Shown here: positions 17,661-27,667 of the stretch, in pieces | Layout: every line of letters starts with the position of its first letter | How positions within the stretch are numbered: position 1 is the first letter of the stretch | Translations under genes and position numbers: made by a program | Source of the DNA: Bacteroidota bacterium | Lineage (GTDB): Bacteria; Bacteroidota; Ignavibacteria; Kapaibacteriales; UBA2268 | Direction: 5' to 3' | Length of the DNA stretch: 64,000 bases | NCBI GenBank assembly: GCA_029974985.1 | Contig: JARKQC010000097.1 | Coordinates: forward strand, 1 to 64,000 | The notes under the pieces: generated by a model | Told to the model about the DNA's origin: nothing | The model's database searches: none | The model's input: only the letters and a program-made list of their open reading frames with translations

Positions 17661-18662
17661 CTATGGAAGAGTTTTTAGGAAAATATAACGTCCTAATAAT
17701 TCCATAGAGAAAGCAAGCAAGGCCAAAAGTGCATAAATATGATATTCTTCTTTTTTCTTTGAATACACTGCAACATCAATCTTTGTTTTTTCAAGTGCAT
17801 CAATTTCTTTATAAATATTTGTCAAAGATTTATTATTAGTTGCTCTATAATATTTACCACCAGTCATATCTGCTATATTCTTCAATAATGCTTCATCAAT
17901 TTGTACGTCTATATTTCTATATTGAATGCCAAAAGCTGTTTTTATAGGGTATGGAGCTGTTCCTTTCGTACCAACACCTATTGTATAAACTCTTATTCCA
18001 TAAGTTTTAGCAATTTCTGCGGCTGTCTGCGGAGCTACTGCACCTGTATTATTTACCCCGTCGGTTAATAAAATAATAACTTTACTTTTTGCCTTACTAT
18101 CTTTTAAACGTGATACTGCATTTGCTAATCCCATACCAATCGCTGTGCCATCTTCAAGCATTCCCGTTTCGATATTTGATATTAAATTTTTTAGAACTGT
18201 GTGGTCAACTGTAACTGGACATTGTGTAAAACTTTCTGCCGCAAAAATCACTAATCCAAGTCTATCGTTTACTCTTTTGTCAATAAATTCCATAGCTTGA
18301 TTTTTAGCCGCCTCTAATCTATTCGGTTTAAAGTCCTCGGCAAGCATCGAAGTTGAAATATCTAATGAGATAACAATATCAATGCCTTCTGATGAAATTT
18401 TTTCCATCGAAGAACTTGTTTGAGGGCGTGCTAATGCAATTATTAGAGATATGAATGCCAAAACCCTAAATATAAATAATAAATGTCTCAAATAAATTTT
18501 ATAAGACTTTTTAGCTTTTGCAAATCCTATTATTGTTGAATATTTAAAAGATGGACTTTGCTTTTTTTCTTTATAAAAATACCAAATTAACAATAAAGGA
18601 ATAAATAATAGTAAATAAAAATACTCTGGATTAGCAAATTTAATATTTTGTGCAACTATCAT
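17661..18662 (-). CDS. batA: BatA-type VWA membrane protein
   Basis: An N-terminal membrane helix (about 15-30) and a second one (about 62-80) precede a von Willebrand A domain with an intact MIDAS motif DISTS and a later LTDGVNNTG, and a C-terminal helix anchors the protein (about 310-328). This is the BatA layout: a VWA domain exposed to the periplasm, working with a MoxR ATPase in envelope stress or protein quality control. It is the last gene of the moxR-bat operon and overlaps batD by ATGA. Confidence 0.88.
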   Translation of the reverse strand: MIVAQNIKFANPEYFYLLLFIPLLLIWYFYKEKKQSPSFKYSTIIGFAKAKKSYKIYLRHLLFIFRVLAFISLIIALARPQTSSSMEKISSEGIDIVISLDISTSMLAEDFKPNRLEAAKNQAMEFIDKRVNDRLGLVIFAAESFTQCPVTVDHTVLKNLISNIETGMLEDGTAIGMGLANAVSRLKDSKAKSKVIILLTDGVNNTGAVAPQTAAEIAKTYGIRVYTIGVGTKGTAPYPIKTAFGIQYRNIDVQIDEALLKNIADMTGGKYYRATNNKSLTNIYKEIDALEKTKIDVAVYSKKKEEYHIYALLALLAFSMELLGRYIFLKTLP

Positions 18663-19636
18663 AATTCGCCTCCATCAATATTCGATTTTTTTATATCTTC
18701 CTCACTAATATCAACAACTTTGGTTAAATTAATAAAACTATATGAATATTTAATTGATTCGATATTTTCGTCATTTATTGGTTCATATTTTGCAAATTTT
18801 GCTAAATCTGCAATATTTAAAATATACTGTATCATATTCATTGCATTAAAATTTTGCTCATAACGGTTTAATTCATCAATCAACTCAACGGAAGTCATTT
18901 CAAGCGAATTTAAGTGGTATCTACGGTGAATATATACTCTCAAAATATCAGTTAATTTAGTATAATATTTTTTAAATTCACCTTTTTGCCATAGATTTTC
19001 TTTTTCGAGTCTTTGCAAATGTTCTATCGCTTCGAGGTCTGCGGGAATTCTTGGGTCATATTTAGGTATAACTTTCTCATTTTTTTTGCGTTTTTTACCA
19101 AAAATATAAACTAATATATAATATAATAATAGAATAATTAATACAATAACTAAGTACGGCAATAAATCCTCTAAATCAAAGGGAATTTCTATCGGAGGCT
19201 TTATATCTTTTAGACTTGTTCCGCTTGTATCAACGTGTATAGTGTTAAAATTTAATACCAATGAATTAGTTTGAGTGATTTTAATATCATCTTCATTAGG
19301 TCTTTGATAACTAATAATTAAAGGTGGAATTTCATAATAACCTGAATCAAAAGCAGTTACTATGAATTTTTTACTTAATGATTCGATTTTGTTATTTATT
19401 CGAAAAGTATCTACAGGAAATAACTCCACTATATCTAATTTTTCTAATGTATCAGCAAATACGGGAAAAACGATATTATTTACATTTTTAAATTTTACAT
19501 TAATATTTAATGTAATATGCTCACCAATTAATACATTATTTGTATCATTAGTTAATTTAGCAGTTATTTCCTGTGATTTAACAGTATTTAAAATTAAAAA
19601 AGTAAAAACTGTTATAAAAAATAAATTTCTATACAT
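18659..19636 (-). CDS. BatD-like membrane protein
   Basis: A signal peptide (ending VKSQ) leads into an immunoglobulin-like beta region (about 22-150). One membrane helix (about 163-183) follows, then a cytoplasmic helical domain with the recurrent HLQRLEKENLWQKGEFKKYY and LRVYIHRRYHLNSLEMTSVELI pattern typical of BatD/DUF4381-like proteins. It is thought to assist the VWA proteins of the bat operon. It lies directly before batA (4-base overlap) and after the large BNR protein. Confidence 0.75.
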   Translation of the reverse strand: MYRNLFFITVFTFLILNTVKSQEITAKLTNDTNNVLIGEHITLNINVKFKNVNNIVFPVFADTLEKLDIVELFPVDTFRINNKIESLSKKFIVTAFDSGYYEIPPLIISYQRPNEDDIKITQTNSLVLNFNTIHVDTSGTSLKDIKPPIEIPFDLEDLLPYLVIVLIILLLYYILVYIFGKKRKKNEKVIPKYDPRIPADLEAIEHLQRLEKENLWQKGEFKKYYTKLTDILRVYIHRRYHLNSLEMTSVELIDELNRYEQNFNAMNMIQYILNIADLAKFAKYEPINDENIESIKYSYSFINLTKVVDISEEDIKKSNIDGGEL

Positions 19637-19661
19637 TTTAATAATTATCCAATATTAATTA

Positions 19662-22600
19662 TTATTTTACTACTTGCATTTGTTTATTAATATTAATATT
19701 ATTTGATATTAGTACTACATTATACATTCCAGATGGATATTTTTGAGTATTAATTGGAATGCTCGCAGCACTATTTGCTAATGAATTATATTGAATAATA
19801 TCAATTATATTTCCAATCGCATCTATTATTACAATTTTTGCATTCAAAATTACATTTGATTCAATAGAAATATAACATACATCTTTAGCTGGATTTGGAT
19901 AAATTGATAAATCTACTCCCACATTTTCAACAGATTTAACCGAAGAAGGGTGTCTTGTTATAAAATAGTCTAAATCAGAGAATTCTCCTTGAAAATCATT
20001 TTCTATCGAAGCAATTCGCCAAATATATCTTTTATTTTTTTCAAAATTTTCAACATAATACTCTGTTTCACTAATGATAGTATCAATAATAGAATTATTA
20101 ATATTATAACCTTGTGCTACTTGTAAGTGATATTTCGTAGCATATTCGACATTTTCCCATTTAAATGTGAAATATGTCATTACTTGGTCCGAGCCAGATG
20201 CTGGGAATATTAATCTTGGTGCGGCAATAGCACTTACAAAACTCCATACTTCTGAGTATTTACTAAATCCACCGGGTCCAACGTTACGTACTCGCCAATA
20301 ATATGTAACTCGTCCATGTTCGACCGCGTCCCATCTATAAGACGTTGTAGCTAACCCTTTTACAGAGTGAATTATTTCTACAAAATTTGGATCTTTAGCA
20401 ATTTCTAATTCATAAAAACCATTTATTGAAGAATTTTCCCAAGTTAATGTTATCGAAGATGTAATATTTTTTGTTCCAGAAACAGGGTCTTTTAATGCAA
20501 CGGCATCTGGCGGCTCTGGTAAATTTTTATAAAAAGCTTCATAAGCTCCCGTAGCGTGTGTACCCACAACGACATAAGAGTCTTCTTCGCGTAAATCTAT
20601 CATAGAAACAACAATATTTCCAATTTCTTCCGCTCCTTCCATTTGCCAAGCTGTGCCTGTTCCATTAAGAAATGCAGTAGAGAATAATCCAGCAGTAGTG
20701 GCGGCAAAATATACTTTTCTTTTTCCAAGTTTTAATATTTTGATCCAATTGACACCGGGTCCGGCACCACTTCCATTTGGATTTTCTTCAAGATTTCCAG
20801 ATATTGATTCCCAATTATCACCTCCATCATTCGAATAAAATACACTTAAAATTCCATAATTTGATAGTGATACTATAACCTCATCAGCATTATCTGGGTC
20901 AATAGCAATCGAGCTTATATATCCTTTAGGAATATTTTGATTAGATATTTTAATTGGTTCTGGATTTCCTATATTAGCGTCAATTATTTTGAACACATTG
21001 CCAGAGCTTGTTCCATAATATACAATATTAGCTGGTTTTTTAGATACTGAAACTGCTGTAATACGCTCACCTAATGGTGCGGTATTAATATAATCAATTC
21101 TTGTATGCGATAAACTATCCCAATTTATTGATGTTGAATCTTTTGAATTTACAAATGGAATTTCTGCTAAATTATTATTACGCCATAGCATTTTACCACC
21201 GGCCAAATACATAATTTGATTATTATTCGGGTCAAGTACAAAAGGTGTATTCCAAATAAAATCAGCACCTCCCGCGGGATCTATTCTTGTAGAAATTTCA
21301 TTAGTGCTATTTTCATTTTGAACTACTCTATATATATTAATTTTTGGTTGCCAACTTGAATTTTGAGAAGCATAATAATATGGTGCATCATCGGGTATTT
21401 GACAATAAAACCCATCTGCCCGAAGCGGTTCTGACCATTTATTATTTTTCATATCTTGATTTCGAGAAAGCAGTGTACCATTATCTTGAAGCCCACCAAT
21501 AATTTGTCTATTTAATTGTTTTCCATGGTCAATGGCAATTGTATAAAATTGTGTTGTAAAATATCCATTATTCAAGGACACCCAAACTACACTATCCGAC
21601 ATATTATTATATGTTTTATGAATGCCTCCATCAGAACCCGTATATAATATATTGGGGTTAGAATTTGAAAAAATAATTTCGTGATTATCTGCATGATGAT
21701 TAGTATATCTATATGAATAATCGCAAGAATTATCTGGGCAGGTACCCCCTATCCAAACCCAATCATTATTATTTTTAAATCCCGAATTAGAGCGATACAT
21801 CGCAACTGCACCTAAAAAAACAACATCTGGATTATCTGGCTTAACTTTAATAACAAGATTATAACCCATTTGAGAGTTCATTTGACCTCTTGTTAGTTCG
21901 GGTTTTGGTAAATTTTCTGACCTATCTTCCCAAGTGCCTAACACGGCATTTCCATCAGTACTAAAATACTTATATTTCCATAAACTATGCCAGAGAGTAT
22001 CGCCTACTGAATTATATGTTTGTTTTCCATATCCGGGAGTTTCACCAATAAAATACACTTGCGATTCATCTGATGGAGCTATTCCAATAACAATTCTTTT
22101 GTATGTTTTAGGAAAATTTGGTGGCGTTATATTATACCATTTAACTCCATCTAAAGAACGAAATATTCCTTTATTCTTAGTTTGTCCTTCTGAACTAATT
22201 GTAGCATAAAATTCACCTTTACTTGTTACTGCAATATCAGAAAAACTTGCTTTTGAGTCGCTTCCAAGAACAGTTATCCACTTCCCTCCACCGTCTGTTG
22301 TTCGCAATATTCCAAATTGCGAAGTAGCAACGAGCAACTCGTCATTTTCGAGCGGTGCATTTGGATTAACAACAATATTCCAACAATAATCAAAAGGTTG
22401 ATCCCAAATATTTGGTGTGCCTTTATAGGTTGATGGAATCACATTCCAAGAAGAGCCGTTATCATTTGATTTATAAATCCCATCACCAGTAATTGCGGCA
22501 GAATTTCCCCAATATTCTCCAGTACCGTAATACCAATTATTTTCTTTTCCTTTTCGTTTATCTTGAGCAAGGCAAGATACAGAATGTAAATCTTTTGCTT

Positions 22601-23027
22601 TTGAAGTTTTTATCCAAGTTTTACCATTATCGGTAGATTTCCACATACCGGAGGATACGCCGCCAGAAATAATAACATTTTCATCTCTTATATCGAGAGC
22701 CAACGCGCGTGTTCGCCCACCAACTTCCCAAGGTCCTCTTCTTTGCCAAATATTATTAGACAAAAATTGATTGTTAGAATTTTTATCATTATTTAGCCAA
22801 CGATTTTTCACAAAATTTAGTTCTAATGATTTTATATTTTTAGGGATTTCACCTGTTGCAGGGTCATGCTGACGTTCCCAAAAATACCTAAATCTTTCTT
22901 TTGTAAAAGTTGGTCCGGATTCATTCTTTGCTTTAATATTTGATTCAGGCGTATTTAAGAATAATACTGAAATTATTATCATAATTGATAATAGAATTAT
23001 CGAAGAAGTTATTATCTTGTTATTCAT
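19662..23027 (-). CDS. Large secreted BNR/sortilin-like beta-propeller protein with T9SS sorting domain, 1121 aa
   Basis: An N-terminal hydrophobic segment (about 5-26) is followed by repeated Asp-box motifs (STDNGKTW, KSNDNGSSW, RTTDGGGKW, YSNDGGDNW), which form VPS10/sortilin-like beta-propellers over about residues 90-840. Two fibronectin-III-like domains follow (about 850-1035). The last 80 residues hold a type A T9SS sorting signal (VDLSIYPNPAKDVCYISIES, then KYPSGMYNVVLISN), so the protein crosses the outer membrane by T9SS and stays on or leaves the surface. Its ligand is unknown. It sits inside the moxR-bat operon, with 25 bases to batD and 24 to the DUF58 gene, an unusual place for cargo. 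Confidence 0.88.
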   Translation of the reverse strand: MNNKIITSSIILLSIMIIISVLFLNTPESNIKAKNESGPTFTKERFRYFWERQHDPATGEIPKNIKSLELNFVKNRWLNNDKNSNNQFLSNNIWQRRGPWEVGGRTRALALDIRDENVIISGGVSSGMWKSTDNGKTWIKTSKAKDLHSVSCLAQDKRKGKENNWYYGTGEYWGNSAAITGDGIYKSNDNGSSWNVIPSTYKGTPNIWDQPFDYCWNIVVNPNAPLENDELLVATSQFGILRTTDGGGKWITVLGSDSKASFSDIAVTSKGEFYATISSEGQTKNKGIFRSLDGVKWYNITPPNFPKTYKRIVIGIAPSDESQVYFIGETPGYGKQTYNSVGDTLWHSLWKYKYFSTDGNAVLGTWEDRSENLPKPELTRGQMNSQMGYNLVIKVKPDNPDVVFLGAVAMYRSNSGFKNNNDWVWIGGTCPDNSCDYSYRYTNHHADNHEIIFSNSNPNILYTGSDGGIHKTYNNMSDSVVWVSLNNGYFTTQFYTIAIDHGKQLNRQIIGGLQDNGTLLSRNQDMKNNKWSEPLRADGFYCQIPDDAPYYYASQNSSWQPKINIYRVVQNENSTNEISTRIDPAGGADFIWNTPFVLDPNNNQIMYLAGGKMLWRNNNLAEIPFVNSKDSTSINWDSLSHTRIDYINTAPLGERITAVSVSKKPANIVYYGTSSGNVFKIIDANIGNPEPIKISNQNIPKGYISSIAIDPDNADEVIVSLSNYGILSVFYSNDGGDNWESISGNLEENPNGSGAGPGVNWIKILKLGKRKVYFAATTAGLFSTAFLNGTGTAWQMEGAEEIGNIVVSMIDLREEDSYVVVGTHATGAYEAFYKNLPEPPDAVALKDPVSGTKNITSSITLTWENSSINGFYELEIAKDPNFVEIIHSVKGLATTSYRWDAVEHGRVTYYWRVRNVGPGGFSKYSEVWSFVSAIAAPRLIFPASGSDQVMTYFTFKWENVEYATKYHLQVAQGYNINNSIIDTIISETEYYVENFEKNKRYIWRIASIENDFQGEFSDLDYFITRHPSSVKSVENVGVDLSIYPNPAKDVCYISIESNVILNAKIVIIDAIGNIIDIIQYNSLANSAASIPINTQKYPSGMYNVVLISNNININKQMQVVK

Positions 23028-23051
23028 TAGAAATCTCTCCTAAATATTAAA

Positions 23052-23927
23052 CTATCTTTTACTTTCTCTTTTTTTGAAAAAATTCTTCAATGGTGCGATA
23101 TAAGATTCATCTGTTCTTATTTTTATCAAATCAATTTTATTTTTATTTAAAATTACATTTAAAAATTTTTGATTAGAATCCCACCAATCTTTGTAAGTAT
23201 CTCTAACTGAATTAGATGATGTATCAATCCAAACTTGTTTGCCCGTTTCGGTATCATTCATTCTAATAATACCTACTTTGGGTAAATTTTCTTCGGCTTT
23301 GTCGTAAATCTGAACTGCTATAGTATCATGCTTTTTCGAAGCAATTTTTATTGCCGAATCGTAATCATTAGTTAAAAAATCAGATAATATAAATACTATA
23401 CTTCTTTTTTTTAGTACATTTGTCAAAAAGGCTAAAGCATTATTAAGATTAGTTTTTTTTGCTTTAGGCTTAAATTCCAGCAATTCACGTATAATCCTTA
23501 AAGTGTGGTGTTTGCCTTTTTTAGGTGGTATATATTTTTCAACTTCATCACTAAAAAGTATAACTCCAATTTTATCATTATTTTGAATTGCAGAAAAAGC
23601 TAAAACAGCACATAATTCGGTAACTAAATCTTTTTTGTATTGTATTTCAGTACCAAATCCAAGAGAAGCGGACACATCAACTAATAAAACAACAGTTAAT
23701 TCTCTTTCTTCTTCGAAAACTTTTACGAAGGGGCTTGCATACCGTGCTGTAACATTCCATTCGATAGAACGAATATCATCACCTATATGATATTCTCTAA
23801 CCTCGCTAAATGCCATACCACGCCCTTTAAAAGCACTATGATATTCACCAGAAAACATTTGTCTTGTAATACCACGTGTTTTTATTTCGATTTTTCTAAC
23901 TTTTTTTATTAATTCTGTTGTTTCCAT
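23052..23927 (-). CDS. DUF58 protein of the moxR-bat operon
   Basis: The N-terminus is the DUF58 signature: GEYHSAFKGRGMAFSEVREY, then GDDIRSIEWNVTARYASPFVKVF. A VWA-like fold follows, with DVSASLGFG in MIDAS position and later FILSDFL. The protein is a cytosolic partner of the MoxR ATPase encoded 3 bases upstream and helps that ATPase act on its client proteins. The 291-residue length is standard. Confidence 0.9.
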   Translation of the reverse strand: METTELIKKVRKIEIKTRGITRQMFSGEYHSAFKGRGMAFSEVREYHIGDDIRSIEWNVTARYASPFVKVFEEERELTVVLLVDVSASLGFGTEIQYKKDLVTELCAVLAFSAIQNNDKIGVILFSDEVEKYIPPKKGKHHTLRIIRELLEFKPKAKKTNLNNALAFLTNVLKKRSIVFILSDFLTNDYDSAIKIASKKHDTIAVQIYDKAEENLPKVGIIRMNDTETGKQVWIDTSSNSVRDTYKDWWDSNQKFLNVILNKNKIDLIKIRTDESYIAPLKNFFKKRESKR

Positions 23928-23930
23928 TTT

Positions 23931-24917
23931 TTATGGTACTTCTACTGAATTTAAAATTTCATTTATAATATCTTCGCTTGTAATATTTTCAGCTTCTGCC
24001 TCGTAAGTCAAACCAATTCTATGACGCATTACATCTAAACATACAGCTCGAACATCTTCGGGAATTACATATCCACGTCTTTTAATAAAAGCATAAGCCT
24101 TCGATGCCATAGCAAGATTAATCGAACCACGCGGCGAAGCGCCGAATCCAATTAATTCAGTTAATTTAGCAAGACTAAAATCTTGTGGGTATCTTGTAGC
24201 AAATACAATATCAAGTATATATTGTTCGATTTTCTCGTCCATATACACATCTTTTACAACTTCTCGAGCATTTAGTATTTCGTTTGGATTCAACACAACA
24301 TTACATTTTGGAAATGTTTTAGCAACATTTTGTTTCAAAATGCTTTTTTCTTCTTCTCTTGTCGGATATCCAATTTTGAGTTTTAACATAAATCTATCAA
24401 CTTGTGCTTCGGGCAATGGATATGTGCCTTCTTGTTCGATAGGGTTTTGTGTTGCTAATACTAAAAAAGGCTCGTCGAGTTTATATGTATTATCACCAAT
24501 AGTTATTTGTTTTTCTTGCATTGCTTCGAGTAATGCGGATTGTACTTTAGCAGGGGCGCGATTAATTTCATCAGCAAGTACTAAATTAGCAAAAATGGGA
24601 CCTTTGCGCACTGTAAATTCTTCTTTTTTTTGATTATATATCATCGTACCCGTTAAATCTGCTGGCAACAAATCAGGGGTAAACTGAATTCTACTAAATT
24701 TTGCATCAATAGCCGAAGCCATAGTTTTGATTGAAAGTGTTTTGGCAAGCCCCGGTACTCCTTCTAACAATACATGACCATTTGTAAGTAATCCAATTAG
24801 AAGCCGTTCTACCATATATTTTTGCCCGACTATTACTTTACTTACCTCCATCATTAGTAAATCTACAAAGGCGCTCTCGTTTTGTATCCTTTCATTGAGT
24901 TCCTTTATATCAAACAT
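23931..24917 (-). CDS. moxR: MoxR-family AAA+ ATPase
   Basis: An AAA_3 ATPase with Walker A GVPGLAKT (about 54-61), Walker B VLADEINRAPAKVQSALLEAM (about 113-133), sensor ATQNPIEQEGTYPLPEAQVDRF, and the C-terminal lid with GASPRGSINL. MoxR proteins act as chaperone-like ATPases that activate or mature VWA-domain proteins. Here the clients are probably the DUF58 and BatA proteins of the same operon. It is the first gene of a five-gene minus-strand run ending at 17661. The promoter must lie in the AT-rich gap after 24917. Confidence 0.93.
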   Translation of the reverse strand: MFDIKELNERIQNESAFVDLLMMEVSKVIVGQKYMVERLLIGLLTNGHVLLEGVPGLAKTLSIKTMASAIDAKFSRIQFTPDLLPADLTGTMIYNQKKEEFTVRKGPIFANLVLADEINRAPAKVQSALLEAMQEKQITIGDNTYKLDEPFLVLATQNPIEQEGTYPLPEAQVDRFMLKLKIGYPTREEEKSILKQNVAKTFPKCNVVLNPNEILNAREVVKDVYMDEKIEQYILDIVFATRYPQDFSLAKLTELIGFGASPRGSINLAMASKAYAFIKRRGYVIPEDVRAVCLDVMRHRIGLTYEAEAENITSEDIINEILNSVEVP

Positions 24918-25272
24918 AGCAATTCCTGTTAAAATATCTGTAAAAAACTATTTTATTAAACAATTATTAAACGTTTTTTTTAAAGAAAAATTGATAAGTA
25001 AATTCATTTATCAAATTTTTATTTTTAAAATTCATTATATAAATCAAATTAGCTAAAAAAATTTGAATAATTTTATAAAATATCTTTAAATAAATACGTA
25101 TTATTAAATGTTAATTTAATAATGATATTGTTTTAATAATTACATTTTGATTACAAAAAATTTATTTTAATTGTCCTACTATTGAATAATTATTATATTT
25201 GATTTGTAAATTAAATTAATTTATAAAATTAATTTATTTTTGTATTGATAATTTTTTAAAAGAGAAGAAAAT
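24918..25272. other. Intergenic region between divergent genes
   Basis: 355 bases of very AT-rich DNA separate the divergent moxR operon and the DUF5714 gene, so promoters for both should lie here. I see no convincing reading frame, RNA or strong hairpin. AGAGAAG just before 25273 is a plausible ribosome site for the plus-strand gene. Confidence 0.6.
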
Positions 25273-26013
25273 ATGGCAAAGATAGAGATTTTTAATTCCG
25301 CCGATAATATAAGTTGTATTCTATGCGGCGATAGAGTAGTTGCTCTTAAAACAGCTATCGAAACTCATTGTGATTTTTGCGGAAAGATTAAACACACGAC
25401 TCATCAATGCGAAAGTTCGCATTTTTTATGTGATGACTGTTATAATATCCCCGTTAACGAGATGATTAAATTAAAATGCTTGAAATACAAAGGCATTAAT
25501 CCTATTGAATTAGCTATTGATATAATGAATTCACCCTCTGTAAAAATGCACGGTACGGAGCATCATTTTATTGTTCCAGCAGTGCTTCTTACTTGCGTTA
25601 ATAATATGAAAGAAAAACCTGAAAATATTGCTGAAAAACTCGATTTAGCCGAAGAAAGAGCTATGGCAGAAACTCCCGACGTGTGCCGTTTTCACGATGG
25701 ATTCTGTGGTGCAGCTATTGGTACTGGCGTGTTTTTATCTATGTTTTTAGATAGAGAGCATATTCACGACGATGCTTGGTCATTAAATAATCAAATAATT
25801 TCTGAAACTCTTAAAAGAATAAAAGAACACGGCGGACCAAGATGCTGCAAACGTGATACTTATTTCTCATTATTAACATCAATCGAATATCTTAACGAGC
25901 ATTTTGCTTTAGAATTAAATCAATCAGAACCTAAATGTACTTTTTCCTTACGAAATAAATCGTGTGGATTAGAACAATGTATTTTTTATAATATGACTAA
26001 TTCATTAGTATAA
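25273..26013 (+). CDS. Cysteine-rich DUF5714-like protein, 246 aa
   Basis: The sequence has many Cys and His residues in spaced groups: CILCGD and CDFCGK near the N-terminus, CESSHFLCDDC around 50, CRFHDGFCGAAIGTGVFLS around 138, GGPRCCKRDTYFS around 195, and CTFSLRNKSCGLEQC near the end. This agrees with DUF5714 as I remember it, a family common in archaea and anaerobes and often linked to radical-SAM or methyltransferase genes. The clusters suggest several metal sites. It is monocistronic, with its own ribosome site and a terminator right after it. Function is unknown. Confidence 0.7.
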   Translation: MAKIEIFNSADNISCILCGDRVVALKTAIETHCDFCGKIKHTTHQCESSHFLCDDCYNIPVNEMIKLKCLKYKGINPIELAIDIMNSPSVKMHGTEHHFIVPAVLLTCVNNMKEKPENIAEKLDLAEERAMAETPDVCRFHDGFCGAAIGTGVFLSMFLDREHIHDDAWSLNNQIISETLKRIKEHGGPRCCKRDTYFSLLTSIEYLNEHFALELNQSEPKCTFSLRNKSCGLEQCIFYNMTNSLV

Positions 26014-26035
26014 TTTGTATTTTTATATATTTAAT

Positions 26036-26070
26036 GCGAGGTGTTTTTCTTAAATACTTCGCTTTTTTTA
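26036..26070 (+). terminator. Rho-independent terminator after the DUF5714 gene
   Basis: GCGAGGTGTTT (26036-26046) pairs with AAATACTTCGC (26052-26062) over 11 bp including two G-U pairs, and is followed by a run of seven T. It ends the transcript of the gene stopping at 26013. Confidence 0.8.
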
Positions 26071-26181
26071 TATATTTTTTTGTAATAAATTAATTAAAAT
26101 TTATTATAAAATAAAAATGTTAATATTATATCTTATATAGTTTATAAAATTTTTATTAAAACAATAAATAAAAATCTTATT

Positions 26182-27078
26182 ATGATTAATGAATTAGAAA
26201 ATAATATTGAATATTTAGAAAATAAAATTGAAAAATTAAGTAGTAATTTAGCTACAAGTTTTTATAAAGTTATAAAAATTTTAAAACGTATTACAGAAAC
26301 TAATGACAAATTTTATGAAAGTAGTCACTCGCTTTATGTTTCTGAAAAGTCTGCACAAATTGCTACTGAATTAGGGATGAGCGTTGAGGATATTGTCGAG
26401 ATAAAAATTGCGGCTCTTCTTCATGATATTGGAAAAATTAATTTCCCAGAAGTATGTATATACAAATTCCCTGCTGAAATGAGCGATTTTGAATATAAAA
26501 AATATACTTATCATCCAATACTAGGAAAACAGTTCCTCACGCCTTATGAATATTTCGATAATATTGGAGAAATTATTTATCAACATCATGAAAAATTAGA
26601 CGGCTCGGGATTCCCTCGTAATTTAACAAGAGAACAAATACATATTGGTGCTAAAATTATTGCAGTTGTTGATTATTATCATAATATGCTATTTAAAAAA
26701 AACAAACAAAAGCGTGAAAATATCAACTTTTCTTCGCAATATACTAGTATAGCTCAATATATTGAAACAACAAAACCTTTATATGAATCAACAATAAATT
26801 ATCTTCAAAAAAAATCCAATATATTATTTGATTCCAATATTGTTAATATTTTTATTAGAATTGTCGAAAGAGATAGAAGAGCATTAAGTTCGAAATCAAT
26901 AGCGAGAGTTGTATCGAACTCATTAGTTCCCGGTTATATTTTTGCTGAAGATCATTTTACTTCTTATGGTTTGAAAATAGCGTCAAAAGGCGAAACAATT
27001 ACCAAAGATACCATACTTGCTATAAATCAATACCTTGCAGAAGGTGAATTTCCCAATAAAATATTAATTCTAAAATAA
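26182..27078 (+). CDS. HD-GYP domain protein (cyclic-di-GMP phosphodiesterase)
   Basis: A short coiled N-terminus (1-40) precedes an HD-GYP domain: HD at residues 81-82 in LLHDIGK, then HPILGKQF, YQHHEKLDGSGFP and IIAVVDYYH. The GYP motif reads GSGFP, a common variant. The family hydrolyses cyclic-di-GMP to GMP or pGpG and controls motility and surface attachment, which fits a flagellated organism. There is no receiver domain or membrane segment, so its input is unclear. A small C-terminal domain (about 235-298, VPGYIFAEDHFTSYG...) is shared with other response-regulator-like HD-GYP proteins. Confidence 0.85.
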   Translation: MINELENNIEYLENKIEKLSSNLATSFYKVIKILKRITETNDKFYESSHSLYVSEKSAQIATELGMSVEDIVEIKIAALLHDIGKINFPEVCIYKFPAEMSDFEYKKYTYHPILGKQFLTPYEYFDNIGEIIYQHHEKLDGSGFPRNLTREQIHIGAKIIAVVDYYHNMLFKKNKQKRENINFSSQYTSIAQYIETTKPLYESTINYLQKKSNILFDSNIVNIFIRIVERDRRALSSKSIARVVSNSLVPGYIFAEDHFTSYGLKIASKGETITKDTILAINQYLAEGEFPNKILILK

Positions 27079-27082
27079 TATT

Positions 27083-27667
27083 TTAAGTATCACTAATATC
27101 TATTACTTTATTATTTTCTAATTTATATTTTTTTTGTGATTTTTCGCAAAAAGCAAAGCCATTTTTATCAAAATCGAGTTTTTTTCCCGCTTCGCTTACC
27201 CAAGCAACAATTTTTCCAGGCACACCAATTACAAGTGCATAGTCGGGTACATCTTTTGTAACAATTGTTCCAGCCGCTATAAAAGCATATTTTCCGATAG
27301 TATTTCCGCATACTATCGTTGCGTTAGCTCCTATAGAAGCTCCTTCTTTAATTAGTGTTTTATGATAATATTGAGAGCCTACTTGTGGATATTTACAGCG
27401 CGGGTCTATAACATTAGTAAAAACCATTGATGGTCCGCAAAAAACATAATCTTCTAACTCCACTCCTTCATATAAAGATACATTATTTTGAATTTTACAG
27501 AAATCACCAATTATTACATTATTTCCGACATTAACATTTTGTCCTAAAACGCAATTTTTACCAATTTTTGCATTTGATTGAATATGTGAAAAATGCCAAA
27601 TTTTTGTACCTTCACCTATCTGGCAACCTTCGTCTATATATGATGATTCGTGTACAAAATAGCTCAT
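27083..27667 (-). CDS. WlbB/WbpD-like sugar N-acetyltransferase
   Basis: A left-handed beta-helix acetyltransferase: hexapeptide repeats run from about 10 to 165 (IGEGTKIWHFSHI, IGKNCVLGQNVNVG, IGANATIVCGNTIG). The sequence resembles WbpD/WlbB, which acetylate UDP-2-acetamido-3-amino-2,3-dideoxyglucuronate in the route to UDP-2,3-diacetamido sugar acids used in O-antigens. It follows the matching WlbA/WbpB-like dehydrogenase with a 4-base ATGA overlap. The aminotransferase that acts between them (WlbC/WbpE) is not here, so it must be elsewhere. Confidence 0.85.
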   Translation of the reverse strand: MSYFVHESSYIDEGCQIGEGTKIWHFSHIQSNAKIGKNCVLGQNVNVGNNVIIGDFCKIQNNVSLYEGVELEDYVFCGPSMVFTNVIDPRCKYPQVGSQYYHKTLIKEGASIGANATIVCGNTIGKYAFIAAGTIVTKDVPDYALVIGVPGKIVAWVSEAGKKLDFDKNGFAFCEKSQKKYKLENNKVIDISDT

